Translations under genes and position numbers: made by a program
The notes under the pieces: model-generated
Database searches by the model: none
The model's input: only the letters and a program-made list of their open reading frames with translations
Told to the model about the DNA's origin: nothing
Assembly: GCA_963662175.1 (NCBI GenBank)
Contig: OY759218.1
Span: 19,000,480 to 19,064,479, forward strand
Length of the DNA stretch: 64,000 nt
Origin: Aradus depressus
Taxonomy: Eukaryota; Arthropoda; Insecta; Hemiptera; Aradidae
Direction of reading: 5' to 3'
In this document: in pieces, positions 41,336 through 51,705 of the stretch
Layout: every line of letters begins with the position of its first letter
How positions within the stretch are numbered: position 1 is the first letter of the stretch

Positions 41336-41850
41336 AAGTTATCCTAAGAACAATTATTTATAATTAATGTATAAATAATATATATATAAATTTTAGATTC
41401 ACCAAGTTTTCTTGGGCGTGAAATGGCCGTTATACACATAATAAGCGAGAGGCAAAGTTGCAAATCGAAAATTCAAGTAAAAATCCAAAGCTGAGAATGC
41501 TTATGCCGACACAGCTTATCCCGGGACCGGATTTCAAAAGTAATGTAAAGGATTCAAATAAGTTTATTCATGTATAGGTCATGGTGCCTTTTGAAAGTTC
41601 GTGAAGAGGCCAGGCCGCATTATGCATAACGAAACACTTTTAAAAGCTCTACATCTCGATTAAGAGAGGTCGACATTCATTATATACATATACAAGGCTT
41701 TGAAAAATAAAAAGTTAATCCATTAATTTTGGCCTTCCACTTGGCTCATAAAAAAGCTAAAATAAACATAAACTTGATCGATGTTTATAAAATTATTTCT
41801 GTGAAATTAGAGTTAATTTTTTACTATTTACTTAATTTAAATAAAAAATG
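41336..41850. other. No recognised feature
   Basis: No assignment made. Confidence 0.4.
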
Positions 41851-42200
41851 TTATCGGTAAATCACCGGCTATGTATCTCCCCAGTACGAATTAATAAATT
41901 AAGTCTTCTACAACCAATCGACCGTTTGGTCTAAAAATCGATAGTTGGACTTCTGAATCATCAAAGCAGGCAGGTTTTTGAGTCCCCTTCTGATCCCCCT
42001 TTCCCTTCTGCCGATTCCGCTGAAAATTAATAAGTGTTGTCTTTAACGGATTTTGGTTCCACCCTTCCCCTTGACCGATTTGACTGAAAATAAATTGGTG
42101 TCGCCTCCTGAGGGTTCTGGATCAGGAGGTCGGAAAACATAAAATTCCAATCACCGCTTACATTACTTCCTATGTATTTCATATAGCTGGGGATATTTAT
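41851..42200 (-). repeat. Family A copy, minus orientation, shortened
   Basis: ATCGGTAAATCACCGGCTAT and CTCCCCAGTACGAATTAATA open it; ccgcttacattacttcctat and ATAGCTGGGGATATTTAT close it. Confidence 0.7.
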
Positions 42201-42444
42201 ATTACAAATATTTACAAATTAACAGTTTGAGGAAGAGAAAACATGGATAATAATAATAATATGTATTTCCTTTAAACCATAACATGGTAATATGATACTT
42301 CATAAGAATGTATACATTAAGTTAGTTTATAAACTATACATAAACAGGTATTAACTCTTAGAGTCTGACACGCAAGTGTTTAGTAATAACAATATTAGTA
42401 TTTAAAAAAAATAAAATAAAATAAATAAATAAATGTTTGAAAAT

Positions 42445-42980
42445 ATATGCGTACAAAAATAATAATAGTAACAAATACAGTAGCTACATTTTTTTATTTA
42501 AATAAAATAAAAATAATTAGTTTTTATATCTCTTTCGGAAGTGCCTTTTCCACGGACGTTCTTACAACCCTTCATCAGATCACAATGGTGCGAATGGATG
42601 TGCGAAAAATAGAAAAGAGCAAGAAAACAAAATGAGAATAACAATAAAAAAAAATAAGAATAACAAATATAAATAAAATATAAAATAACAATAAAAAATA
42701 TAAATGAATAAAATAAAAAATTAAAAATAAATTTACATAAAATAATGGTAACAATAAAAAATAATAATAAAAATTTATAAAAAATAATAATAAAAATGAT
42801 CCTAAAGAAAAGAAATAATAAGAATATGTAAAAGAATAAACCAAGAGAAATAAAATAAATTATTATATGAGTAATAAAAAATAATGATTACACAAAACGT
42901 AGATTCAACAGACCTTAAAGGAGGATAACTGTGGAGAAACTCTGCCAAAAACATAAAATGAAAGCTATGTACCAAAGTAT
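42445..42980 (-). repeat. Family G copy, minus orientation
   Basis: On the minus strand: ttatttgatactttggtaca, tttttggcagagtttctcc, an AT-rich run, then gatctgatgaagggttgtaa and gaacgtccgtggaaaagg. The order matches 10381-10660 and 16320-16560. The stem after CTGATGA is damaged. The 89-codon frame here is a low-complexity Y/F/L run. Confidence 0.6.
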
Positions 42981-43130
42981 CAAATAATAAATGAAACATG
43001 ATTTTTTATTGTGGCTATTTCATTCTTTTTGAATAATAAGAAACTAATTCCGTTTCCGAGTAATGAGTTTCCTCTAAGGTAAATATTTTTTGATGTCAGT
43101 GCAGTAGAAGATATATAGTCTCAAAACATC

Positions 43131-43322
43131 GGCCCACTATGGATTGTATACCGACGGCCCTTCACTATGGATTGTATATCGGCCAGTCACCATGGATGGT
43201 ATATCGACCCCTCTCCATGGATTGTATATTGGTCACTCACTATGGATGGCATATCGGCCACTCACTATGGATGGTATATCGACCCCTCTCCATGGATGGT
43301 AGAACGGCCCTTCACCATGGAT
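43131..43322. repeat. Tandem array, about 30-bp unit, about 7 copies
   Basis: Units alternate between cactatggattgtatatcgg / ccatggatggtatatcgac and their spacers. A 143-codon plus frame (43167-43598) reads through it (repeats of MDCI and WYIDPSP), so the N-terminal third of that frame is repeat. Confidence 0.85.
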
Positions 43323-44415
43323 GCTGATCCCTCCCTACTCGATGAAACTCAGTGTGCTGGGCTACATGGAGAGCTACTGATGGATAGGAAGCCTCATCTA
43401 ATGAGGGCCTCATTACCAATCTTGGTGGGAGCTGTTACTCCTAAGCGATGTGTACACACCCTATGGTTATTAATGCTATATTTTAGTTGGACTTGGATTA
43501 ATAGGAGGGTGGCCCATTTGACCAAGCTGTTTCTCCCAAGACGACAGGGTCCCTCGTCTTGGGCTTCTCACCGCCAACCATTAATAACCCAGGTTTAACG
43601 GACTTGGATGTATGCAATGCGTCCGAGGACCCAGCTACCACCTGCCCCTTCGTCCTTCCCAACCCTAATTTATTAAAGAGCTTACCCCTTGTCTCATTAG
43701 GAGTCTTGTTTAATCTCTTCTCGTCACATCAACAATTGCTCCTCTTGTGTCACACTTTAGCCTAGACAACCAAACTCAACTTCAAGTCGGTCCGGTCCAG
43801 TTTGTAATAACACTAATCACCTGCTTCACTCCTTTAGTATATTGCAAACGTACTGACTAGTAACAATTCTGTAACAAATTTCAAGTAACTTCGTGGGCTT
43901 GTTGGCTTTTTGTTGGCCATTCTTGACGATTCTACACCAGCTCTCGTCAACGAAATCCTTTGCTCAGGTTCTTCCTCTCCTCTTGAACTTTAGCGTCTAT
44001 TTGGTAGAAAGCGGATTTACGATGCTTTGGCTATGACGACACCTTGGGCCCCAAAGTAGTAATGGGCATGAGTAAATCGATTAAGAAAGACTATAAGTAG
44101 ATTATATAGGTATAAGAATGTACAAATGAAAGAGAACCCAACATAGAAATAAGTTGACTCTACGCAGCTTCTGCGTGCACGGACTTCAAAGTTTCCTGTT
44201 GGGATGAACTGAACTGAAGTGCATGCCGTCGAGGCTCCAGAAATCTAGTTTGGATGGAGAAGGCTTGACAGACAGTCAGACACAATTCATTGTATCACGC
44301 GACCCTTCCCTTCAGCTTGAGTGCTCTTTTTCTACCTGAACACATCTTGATTACCAAATGCTACAACACAAACATCCAATTATTCAGGTTGTCACTCGTT
44401 TCGATATCCTTTAGC
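43323..44415. other. Unrecognised stretch without known repeats
   Basis: Less AT-rich than average. The downstream part of the 143-codon frame (to 43598: DETQCAGLHGELLMDRKPHL and on) and a 68-codon frame (43559-43765) overlap. I recognise no domain. The text has none of the repeat families named here, which is unusual for this window, so a diverged gene fragment or an unfamiliar element is possible. Confidence 0.45.
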
Positions 44416-44989
44416 TGAATTTAGCTTTGGACCGCGTTCCATCCATAATAGAAATATATATTTATAAATATAAAACAGGAAAGTATGATATGATCACGCA
44501 TTGGAGGGCTCCACATAAGTTGGAAGTGCAAACCAACTGAAGATATGAAGACCAAAGATCTAACCAACACTAACACTGAACTGTGAAATAAGACTATGAA
44601 TGAAATTCTATTAAGAATTTCCTCATCTCCCAATAAAACTACTGTCAGATTTGATTCGAGATACTCCAACGATTGCCATAAGAGATAATCTATGGAATTT
44701 TTCAGGTTTTTAGCATCAAAATTGTTCGAGTTAGACAGGAAGAGGGGGGACCAACTTTCACTCTCACATTTCCTCCTCTCACGCCGCCATTTCGAAAAAT
44801 AAAAATGTACAATATGTACAATGTATATATACTGTAACCGATATTTCAACAGCTACTGTTAATGCTTTTTTTGTATGTTATTTCATGGGCCCGACTATTT
44901 TGTTCGTTATATCCGATTGTACATTATATCCGGTGTCGCCATAAACGATTTTGACTATATACGAGTATATATAATACATAAAAGCAGTA
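44416..44989. other. Unrecognised, 142-codon minus frame
   Basis: The minus frame 44421-44849 (MKYRLQYIYIVHIVHFYFSK at its start) has hydrophobic stretches in the second half (FIVLFHSSVLVLVRSLVFIS). No family is recognised and it may be a chance frame in AT-rich DNA. Confidence 0.3.
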
Positions 44990-45150
44990 AGCTTTTCTTA
45001 TTCCTTCCCTGTTAATTCTGCTGTGAGAGACCTAAATTTTGCGTACCCAGGTCCATTTAACGTTTCTTCCGAAGGACGACCTACAGAACGTTTTTTATCT
45101 CCCAGATCGGCCTGGTTTGAACCTTCGATCATGGGCATGAGTATTAGGCA
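44990..45150 (-). repeat. Degenerate SINE relic, minus orientation
   Basis: gacctaaattttgcgtaccc, cgtttcttccgaaggacgac, ttatctcccagatcggcctg and gtttgaaccttcgatcatgg follow the reversed SINE order with a large inner deletion. Confidence 0.6.
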
Positions 45151-45795
45151 AGCAATATAGAGAGATAGCACTCTATAACCGTTGGGGTTGTACATATTTC
45201 TGGACATTCAGAAAAAAACCTCAACTTTCTGGCTTCAGTAGTTTAGTTTTTGCAGAGGCGGACAGACAGCTGCTTATAACGGTTCCGTTGTTTGATTTTC
45301 AATTAGTGGAACGCTAAATAGTTTCGATACACCTCGCCTGCAACATGTTCCTCATGAACAAATTCTTATGCCTAAAATTGTTTCTCCAATAACTATTTCA
45401 TGTAATCTCAAGGAATGTGGCCCTCACCTGCAGGGTCAATGAGAGACAGTCTTCTACAGAATATTCTTTCTAGGACTACATATTGTGATAGTCAAATCCT
45501 TCAAGTTCAAAAATTCGAAAATAATAAACGATTTTTCACAAGTTCAACGAAGAACGTCTGTTCGTTAGCAAAAAGGTACTGGTTAACTTGGAAGAAAGGT
45601 GTCTTGATCAATCAGCATCTGTGATCGGATCAGCATCGGTGGAAATCAATCAGGATAGTATCAGATGGAATCAATCAGTGATAAGTGGATGAGCTGACCG
45701 CAGTGAACCGGAGCACTAGATCTAATTGTTCCGATTCAATAGCCCAATCCCGATCTACCTATCTTGTTTCCTATCTCCTCTTCCGTCTCAAGTGA
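45151..45795. other. No recognised feature
   Basis: A cluster of gatcggatcagcatcggtgg and similar ATCAG words lies at 45605-45680. No family assigned. Confidence 0.4.
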
Positions 45796-46194
45796 TTGTC
45801 TAAATTAATTTTGTACTTGATATTGCCAGACTACACCTCTACTGGTATCTCGGGAGGTGACTTCCCAGATCGTCCTATCGCCGATCCTGCACCATTCTCG
45901 AGTACTGGTACTGATCCTTGCTATTGCTCTTTATCACATGTACATACTTTCCTAGTCAATGTTCAGGTTCCTGAAGGATTTACCCCGATGTATATGGGAC
46001 TTCGAGACGTCGACAGTGAAGAGCTCCCGAACCATTCTTGCCTATACTCCTTATCCCCTCGGTCACCTCAGCTTCCTAAATATTTGTTGAGATGTGTTTC
46101 GCCAAATGGAGTAGGTAGTAATTGTAATAACGTAGCAAAAAGGTCCAGACAACAACTGACTTTATTTTCAAGATCTTTTCCGAACACATGTTAA
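45796..46194 (+). CDS. Hypothetical open frame, 132 codons, unrecognised
   Basis: The frame starts MSKLILYLILPDYTSTGISG and ends with TLFSRSFPNTC. It is rich in Pro, Ser and Cys and does not consist of repeats. Its base composition is less AT-rich than the flanks. These points make it the best candidate in the window for coding sequence that is not from a recognised mobile element. There is no domain I know, no visible splice-site logic and no upstream promoter signal I would trust. An exon, a relic of a mobile-element ORF1, or chance are all possible. Confidence 0.25.
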   Translation: MSKLILYLILPDYTSTGISGGDFPDRPIADPAPFSSTGTDPCYCSLSHVHTFLVNVQVPEGFTPMYMGLRDVDSEELPNHSCLYSLSPRSPQLPKYLLRCVSPNGVGSNCNNVAKRSRQQLTLFSRSFPNTC

Positions 46195-46267
46195 TTATAA
46201 TGTATTTAATATAATATAGAAAAACATATTATTTTAATAATAACTAATTCCTAAAAGTAATGAATAT

Positions 46268-46540
46268 TACTTCCCCAGCCATCCCAAGTATAGGAGAAAA
46301 TATGTAATCGGTCAAAAATTCGATGTGGTGTTTTCAATGGAATTTCCAAATATGAAAACAAATGCTGACAGTGTTTGCACGATAGCTCCCGATAGAATGA
46401 ATGTATCGACACGAAATTTAGTATTAGGATTAAGGAGCCCCTACGTAAATCAACTGTTGAACACTAGTGCAAACGGAGAAGCGAAAAGTTAATTGATTAA
46501 TTTGTTCTAGGGAAGTACATTTAGTGATTCACCAACTTTT
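46268..46540 (+). repeat. Family A short copy with both ends
   Basis: ATTACTTCCCCAGCCATCCC and aagtataggagaaaatatgt open it. tcgatgtggtgttttcaatg is followed almost at once by gatagaatgaatgtatcgac. It ends CTAGGGAAGTACATTTAGTG and ATTCACCAAC. At about 270 bp it is a deletion derivative of the longer form. Confidence 0.75.
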
Positions 46541-46739
46541 TTTTTGTGTATGAAATGGTTATTGGGAGGGGGGGGGGGTGACGAAAAAATCAAAAAATTG
46601 CGATTATTTGGACCAGGGAACCCTGTTCTTTCAACAGAAACCGTATTTCTTAGCTTAGCTTCGTTTTTATGTCATTGTCAGAGTTCCTCGACAGATATAA
46701 ATAAAGCAATTTAAAATATTTTCATTACTAATATCATTA

Positions 46740-47085
46740 TTGTTTTAGTTATTTAGTAATTTATATTGTGTTGGATCACATTCATTATTATTATTTCATA
46801 TTCTTTTCTATATTTAGTACATTGTGACCTGAGAAAGGAAGCTAAAAACGTACTGAATTTATTCGAGTTATTAGAATCATTATTTTTCTACTCATTTATT
46901 TTCTATTATTTATTAATTCATTTTATCTCGTTTTTTAGTATTATTGTTACATCTAATTCCATGTGTCCTATTGTAAGTTGTTTATATATGCTGCTTATAT
47001 ATTTAATTCATGAAATATCTTGAGGTATACATTTTTATGAAGTATGCTATCACCATGTTTTGGTTAACCTACGTTCTAGTCTTAC
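46740..47085 (+). repeat. Family G-like copy, divergent
   Basis: tatatttagtacattgtgac and ctgagaaaggaagctaaaaa sit where other copies have CTGATGATGGGACG. ctatcaccatgttttggtta matches the family tail. The 85-codon frame is low-complexity. Confidence 0.45.
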
Positions 47086-47399
47086 CCTTCTTCTAGTATT
47101 GAAGTAATTTTTTTTATGAGGCTTGAGTCATAATGCCTTTTTAACTATAACGTTTTTGCCATATATTTCTCTAAGAAGAAAGTTGAGGACTACATTTAGG
47201 ATCCTCTCACATTCAAATGTTATGCCTAAATTATTAGAGAAAGCCCAAACAAGAGAAATAGATGTTAGACAGGGAATATGAAGAGATTGGTAAGGAAATA
47301 CTTGGACATTCTCAAAGACCGGACATCATCTGTCCTCGCGTTGCCGTCTAATACATACAGAATTAGGTAGCCCCTCAATCTCACCCTACTCAGGGCAAA

Positions 47400-47790
47400 G
47401 GGAAATTTACCCATCCTTCACCAACAACAACAACCCTTCAACAGCTGCATTCCACCTTCCAAAGGGTTTCAACTTCTTCACCAACAACAACAACAACCAT
47501 TCAACAGCTGCATTCCACCTTCCCAAGGGTTTCAACTTCTTCACCAACAACAACAACAACCATTCAACAGCTGCATTCCACCTTCCCAAGGGTTTCTACT
47601 CCATCACAAACAACAACCCTTCAACAGCTGCATTCCACCTTCCCAATGGTTTCTACAACTTCACAAACAACAACAACCCTTCAACAGCTGCATTGCACCT
47701 TCCCAAGGGTTTCCATTCCTTCACCAACAACAACAACCCTTCAACAGCTGCATTCCACTTTCCCAATGGTTTCCACTCCTTCACCCATTT
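47400..47790. repeat. Tandem array, about 60-bp unit, 7 copies
   Basis: Unit words are CTTCACCAACAACAACAACC, cttcaacagctgcattccac and cttcccaagggtttc. The number of AAC triplets varies between units. A minus frame of 60 codons is repeated text. Confidence 0.93.
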
Positions 47791-48219
47791 CTGAATGTTC
47801 TTTTGCCGGAGTTCTTTTTTAAGACTTTTAACTTATGTGCTCTTAAGGATCCACGGAACCTTCTAACATATTCTCATCAAATATGTTCCCTAGAACACCA
47901 TTTGGGCTGTCTTTGAAATTCTTTATGTGTCCTGATTTACTCTCTTACTCATCCGAAAGAAAGGTCATACAGAACTCAGGATTTACTTTTTAACAGAAAC
48001 TGTTCGCTTGGGGGTGAGGCGCTACTATTCCGAACAGATCTCGGCTTTTAATGAACATAGACGAACGTTTCATACCTAAAATTATGAAAAAAAAAAATAT
48101 ATATATAATCTGCTTTTGACCGAAAATTACGAATTCGACAGCGTAGCGTGAAATTACGATGTTTTGCTTTCTTAAGTATTGTAAACGTGCGAAAACCTTT
48201 GAATTTTAAAAGGATTTCC
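47791..48219. other. No recognised feature
   Basis: A short TA run lies at about 48098-48107. Otherwise unassigned. Confidence 0.4.
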
Positions 48220-48630
48220 ACTTTTCAAGCTCCTCTGGGTTTAGGTTTCGATCATTTTCGCGATGATGACTTCCATTCATGTATAAAATTAAATTGAAAA
48301 CATTTTTGGCAGGGATAAAGTTTCGATAGAACTGACTGTTTTCGCGTAAATCGAGTAAACGTCTAAAGAAATAGGTTAAAAACTACATTTCACGACTGTT
48401 TTTGGCATGTATCTTTCAAACCGAAGGATCTGCGAAAAATCGTATCAAATGTAAAATATACCTTTTAGTTTTTCATACAACTTATATTTGAAGAGATTTT
48501 TGATCCAGCCATTTCGGTCAAAATCTAATTAGATCTAAGTTAGCACATGTGAAATTTTTATTTAAAATTTCAAATTCAAAGCTACAATCGTTTTTGAGTT
48601 AGAGAGCTCAAAAAGTGCCAATCACATACA
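48220..48630 (+). repeat. Family B right-part copy
   Basis: gataaagtttcgatagaact, gcgtaaatcgagtaaacgtc, tgtttttggcatgtatcttt and gttagagagctcaaaaagtg. It is the plus version of 12550-12930. Confidence 0.6.
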
Positions 48631-48815
48631 CCGATACCATGATTCCAAAAATTTTAAAAATGTGTGTTTGTAATGAATGTATCGACATGAAAATTTTATA
48701 TTTAAATTCAAATCCTCATCAAGACAGCCCCGATTAATTTTCAGAGAAAGGAAGGGGGCCATTGTAGGGGGCTCGACATAAAAACATTAGTTCTGCTGAT
48801 ATAATTATCAACACA

Positions 48816-49502
48816 TTTTTTTTTTTTTTATCTATTTTTTTATTTATTTTTTTTTATTTGCAATATATACATAATAAGCAAATATGTGGACAAAAAGAAT
48901 AAATAACAACATCACTTGATGGGAGAATCCAGCCAGCGCTGACACTCCCTCGAAAGTTAATTTTCATCATTCACTATCCTCAGAGAAGATCGCGAGGCCA
49001 CCTCCTGTTTAAGCGGCGGGGAGGATTGTCAGGATGGGAATGATAGGATAGGGCTTGAGCGAGAGGATTTGAATGATAAGAAAGGTGTCTGTGAAATGTT
49101 TGGAATCGGGATTGGATTAGTTCGTTGACAGTGGGAATATTGAGATCTCTGTGTAGGACTTTATTGGTAATGTAGAAAGGAGCGTTGATAATTCGTCGCA
49201 GGAGTTTGGACTGGAATGCTTGGATTCTATTGAAGTTCAACTGTTTAGCTGCACCCCAAAGTTCGAGTCCGTACGTCCAGATGGGACGTATAATGGTCTT
49301 GTAAATCGTAAGTTTGTTGTTAGTTGTCAGTTTTGATTTTGGTCCAAGTAGTCGACGTAACAGTCCGTATCTTCGATTTAGTTCTTGTCGTTTAAGTCGT
49401 GTATGTGGGTTCCACGTTAGTCTACTGTCTAGGTAAACCCGAGGTAGCGGACTTGGTTGGAAGAGGGAATCAGGATGTTGTTAATGATGATTGGAGGACA
49501 GG
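48816..49502 (-). mobile_element. Jockey-clade LINE, 5'-truncated, with target duplication
   Basis: A 687-bp minus insertion. ATCAACACA is repeated exactly at 48807-48815 and 49503-49511. The 3' tail is an A-rich run (gcaaataaaaaaaaataaat). The untranslated part carries gggagtgtcagcgctggctg, shared with the other Jockey copies here. Confidence 0.93.
48980..49495 (-). pseudogene. C-terminal part of a Jockey reverse transcriptase
   Basis: Read on the minus strand: SCPPIIINNILIPSSNQVRY, LG, one missing base, then VYLDSRLTWNPHTRLKRQEL, NRRYGLLRRLLGPKSKLTTN, LTIYKTIIRPIWTYGLELWG, RIQAFQSKLLRRIINAPFYI, TNKVLHRDLNIPTVNELIQS and finally RRLNRRWPRDLL before the stop at 48980. YLGV-LD-LTW, RPIWTYG-ELWG and RWPRDL are characteristic of the Jockey clade. 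The single frameshift near 49440 is the only lesion in about 170 codons, making this the best preserved of the four Jockey fragments. The palm with the catalytic aspartates and the endonuclease are absent. Confidence 0.92.
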
Positions 49503-49835
49503 ATCAACACAACATTTAGATTGGGAATTCAGAAGTCCTTATGTAAGTGAGCTCCCGATTTTTATCCCAAACTGTCAATTGGTTTTGGAGGGAGTGCAAA
49601 GTGATTAATCGTTCTGGGGAAATACACGGCCGGTGATTCACCGACAATTTTTTTTATTACAAATTTTGACTTTTTGACTCAAATTTGTAATCAGGGACTT
49701 CCACAACTTATCCGTAATCTAGCTGGGGGGAAATGAACCGTTTCTACTGTTACATCTATAATCAAATATTTATAATGAATCATATGAATACTGGTATGGT
49801 GGTGATTTATTTGACATGTAGAAGTAACAGCAAGA

Positions 49836-50187
49836 GGGCGCCGGTAGCTCAGTGGTAAGCGTGCTTGACTTCTGAGCTCAAGGTCGTGGGTTCGTAGCCC
49901 GACCGAGGCCCTTAGTTTATTTTATCTGGGAGATAAAATAAACTTAAGCACGCCGTCCTTCGGATGGGACGTTAAGCGATGGTCCCGAGCCTGTACGATG
50001 TCAGGTACTCGTTAAAGACCCCTACCCTAGATGAATAAAAATTTAGGGTAGGCAAAATTTAGGACTCCCACAGTAGAGTCGGGCACATGTCCACCAGAGT
50101 GACGAAAGAGCGCTCTGGTAGTAGGCGATATGACCTCGTAGTTAAAGCCCGGGCATGAGTCATAAAACCTAAACCTAAACCTAACCT
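49836..50187 (+). mobile_element. tRNA-derived SINE, reference full-length copy
   Basis: This is the best copy. The 352-bp element lies between perfect 14-bp duplications (AAGTAACAGCAAGA at 49822-49835 and 50188-50201). The head GGGCGCCGGTAGCTCAGTGG is tRNA-like with an A box, and the B-box region reads GTGGGTTCGTAGCCCGACC. The body holds GGGACGTTAAGCGATGGTCC and two likely hairpins: ACCCTA..TAGGGT near 50023-50050, and CCAGAG..CTCTGG near 50093-50118. The tail is AAACCTAAACCTAAACCTAA. A LINE partner is required for its movement; which one is not shown here. Confidence 0.97.
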
Positions 50188-50201
50188 AAGTAACAGCAAG
50201 A

Positions 50202-50437
50202 TAATTATTCAAGACTTGGAATGTTCGCAAGTTAATAAAAAAAATATATTCGAACGTTATGCAAAAGGCAAACCATAGCTTGTCCAAACTTGGCAATGAA
50301 GAATTTATGTTAATTATCTAATGTTCTTTATCCGTCTTTATATCGAGCTATTTATATTCTCATATGTACGATACTCAAGACTGAGATTACATTGGAATTA
50401 CGGTTAGGCGAACCGTCGTCTTTGCGTACGAACACAG
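50202..50437. other. No recognised feature
   Basis: No assignment. Confidence 0.35.
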
Positions 50438-50439
50438 TA

Positions 50440-51112
50440 CAGTAGAACCTCTATAAGTCGAACATCAAGGGAGACACCAAAAAATTCGAGTTATAGAGTT
50501 TTCTACTTATGGAGGATTTTGACAGGCGGATTTTGATTCGACTTGTAGAGGTTAAGATTCATTCTAACTAATTTTGAGTTAAAGAGGTGAAATAAATAAA
50601 AATTCAAGTTAAAGAGGTAACAAACATATTTATATTTATTATAAATCAACATTATTTCAAAACATCCTTAAAATAAAAAATACGTAGTATATGTAGGTAT
50701 TAAAAAAGGTCAGTAATTTTTTTTGCTTTAGATAATTGGTAATCCTATTTATTGTATACTCCTAAATTGTTTTTTAAGAAACAATGGTGTACATTGTCGG
50801 CAAATTCTTAAAGTCGGTACCTTATTTTTCTTCGAGCTATAGAGGTAATAAGTTTCAAATAATCGAGTTGTAAAGGTTGTAAAATAAAACATTGTTATGT
50901 TCGAGATACAGAGGCCCAATTTATTTTTTCGAGTTATAGAGGGAAAATATGTACCAAAATGGCTTGTAGGGATTCACTGATTATTTCGACTAATAGCGGG
51001 TTGATATTTCGAGTAATGGAGGTTTTGGGGCTTGAAGGGAAAGGAACAAAACTTTTTTTCGAGTTTTGGAGGTTTTCGACTTATCGAGGTTCCACTTAAA
51101 GAGGTTCTACTG
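50440..51112. mobile_element. pogo/Tc1-mariner-like element, 673 bp, non-autonomous
   Basis: The ends CAGTAGAACCTCTATAAGTC (left) and CAGTAGAACCTCTTTAAGTG (right, reversed) are flanked by TA on both sides (50438-50439 and 51113-51114). Words such as cgagttatagagg and cgacttatcgagg recur throughout, so the subterminal regions are repeated. No transposase frame is present. Confidence 0.88.
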
Positions 51113-51179
51113 TATATCGATATTTTTATCGGCTGCAGAGTATGGGCGATTTCCGCTCTCAAGACGTTTGGACTTGTCA

Positions 51180-51705
51180 ATTACTTCCCCAACTATACGA
51201 AGTATAGGGGAAGTTATGTAATCGGTCAGAAATTTTATGCTAAGTTTTCAACAGAATTTCATGTTTTCTTCGATAACTCCCGAGAGAATGAATCACGAAA
51301 TTTTAAATCCAGAAGGACGATCCTCTAAGGACGATACCACGCCAAAGGAAAAAAGGGATTAGGGGGAAGAATTATGTAAGTTTAAAGCCCTATATGGACG
51401 ACACATATTAATTTTCAGCGAAATCAGCCAAAGGGGAGAGAAGGATCAGAAGTGGGCTCAACTTAAAAATTCTAATAACTGCCGATCTTATGATTGTATT
51501 GACATTAAATTTTATATTTAAATTCAAAATCCCATGAAGATGACATATATCAATTTTCCGCGGAAACAGTCGAAGGGAAGTGGGAGACTAGAGAAGGGCC
51601 TCAAAATGGATACAATTTAGTATGAGGATTCAGAAACCACTATGTAAGTTACTTAAATATTGAGTTTTTGTCCAAATGGTCTGGAGAAGTACATAACTGA
51701 CGATT
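51180..51705 (+). repeat. Family A copy with best-preserved start hairpin
   Basis: ATTACTTCCCCAACTATACG followed by AAGTATAGGGGAAGTTATGT (51179-51218) gives TATAC/GTATA and CTTCCCC/GGGGAAG pairing. Inner modules follow. The end is CTGGAGAAGTACATAACTGA and CGATTCACTTTT. Confidence 0.82.

Larger units (their letters stand above)
48655..49652 (+). repeat. Family A copy split by a Jockey LINE
   Basis: Modules run up to ctgctgatataattatcaac (48813) and resume at 49503 with ATCAACACAACATTTAG. The end is GTTCTGGGGAAATACACGGC and CGGTGATTCACCGACAA. Confidence 0.8.

Noticed and set aside
42575..42999. Membrane proteins (Y/F/L-rich frames)
   Set aside because: They come from low-complexity AT-rich Family G on the reverse strand.
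43167..43598. 143-codon protein with MDCI repeats
   Set aside because: Its first third is a 30-bp tandem array and the remainder has no domain. Kept only as part of an unrecognised stretch.
49836..49911. tRNA gene
   Set aside because: The head has A- and B-box-like words but the acceptor and anticodon arms do not fold properly (9-base anticodon loop), and it continues into a SINE body with a tail and target duplication.
51187..51207. TATACGAAGTATA in Family A resembles half of a loxP site
   Set aside because: Only the short TATAC-GAA-GTATA part is similar. There is no spacer/arm structure of 13-8-13 and it is present in dozens of insect-type repeats, so it is a hairpin coincidence.
51180..51705. 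Helitron
   Set aside because: A hairpin near one end is suggestive, but there is no TC start, no CTRR end after the hairpin and no insertion between A and T that I can show.
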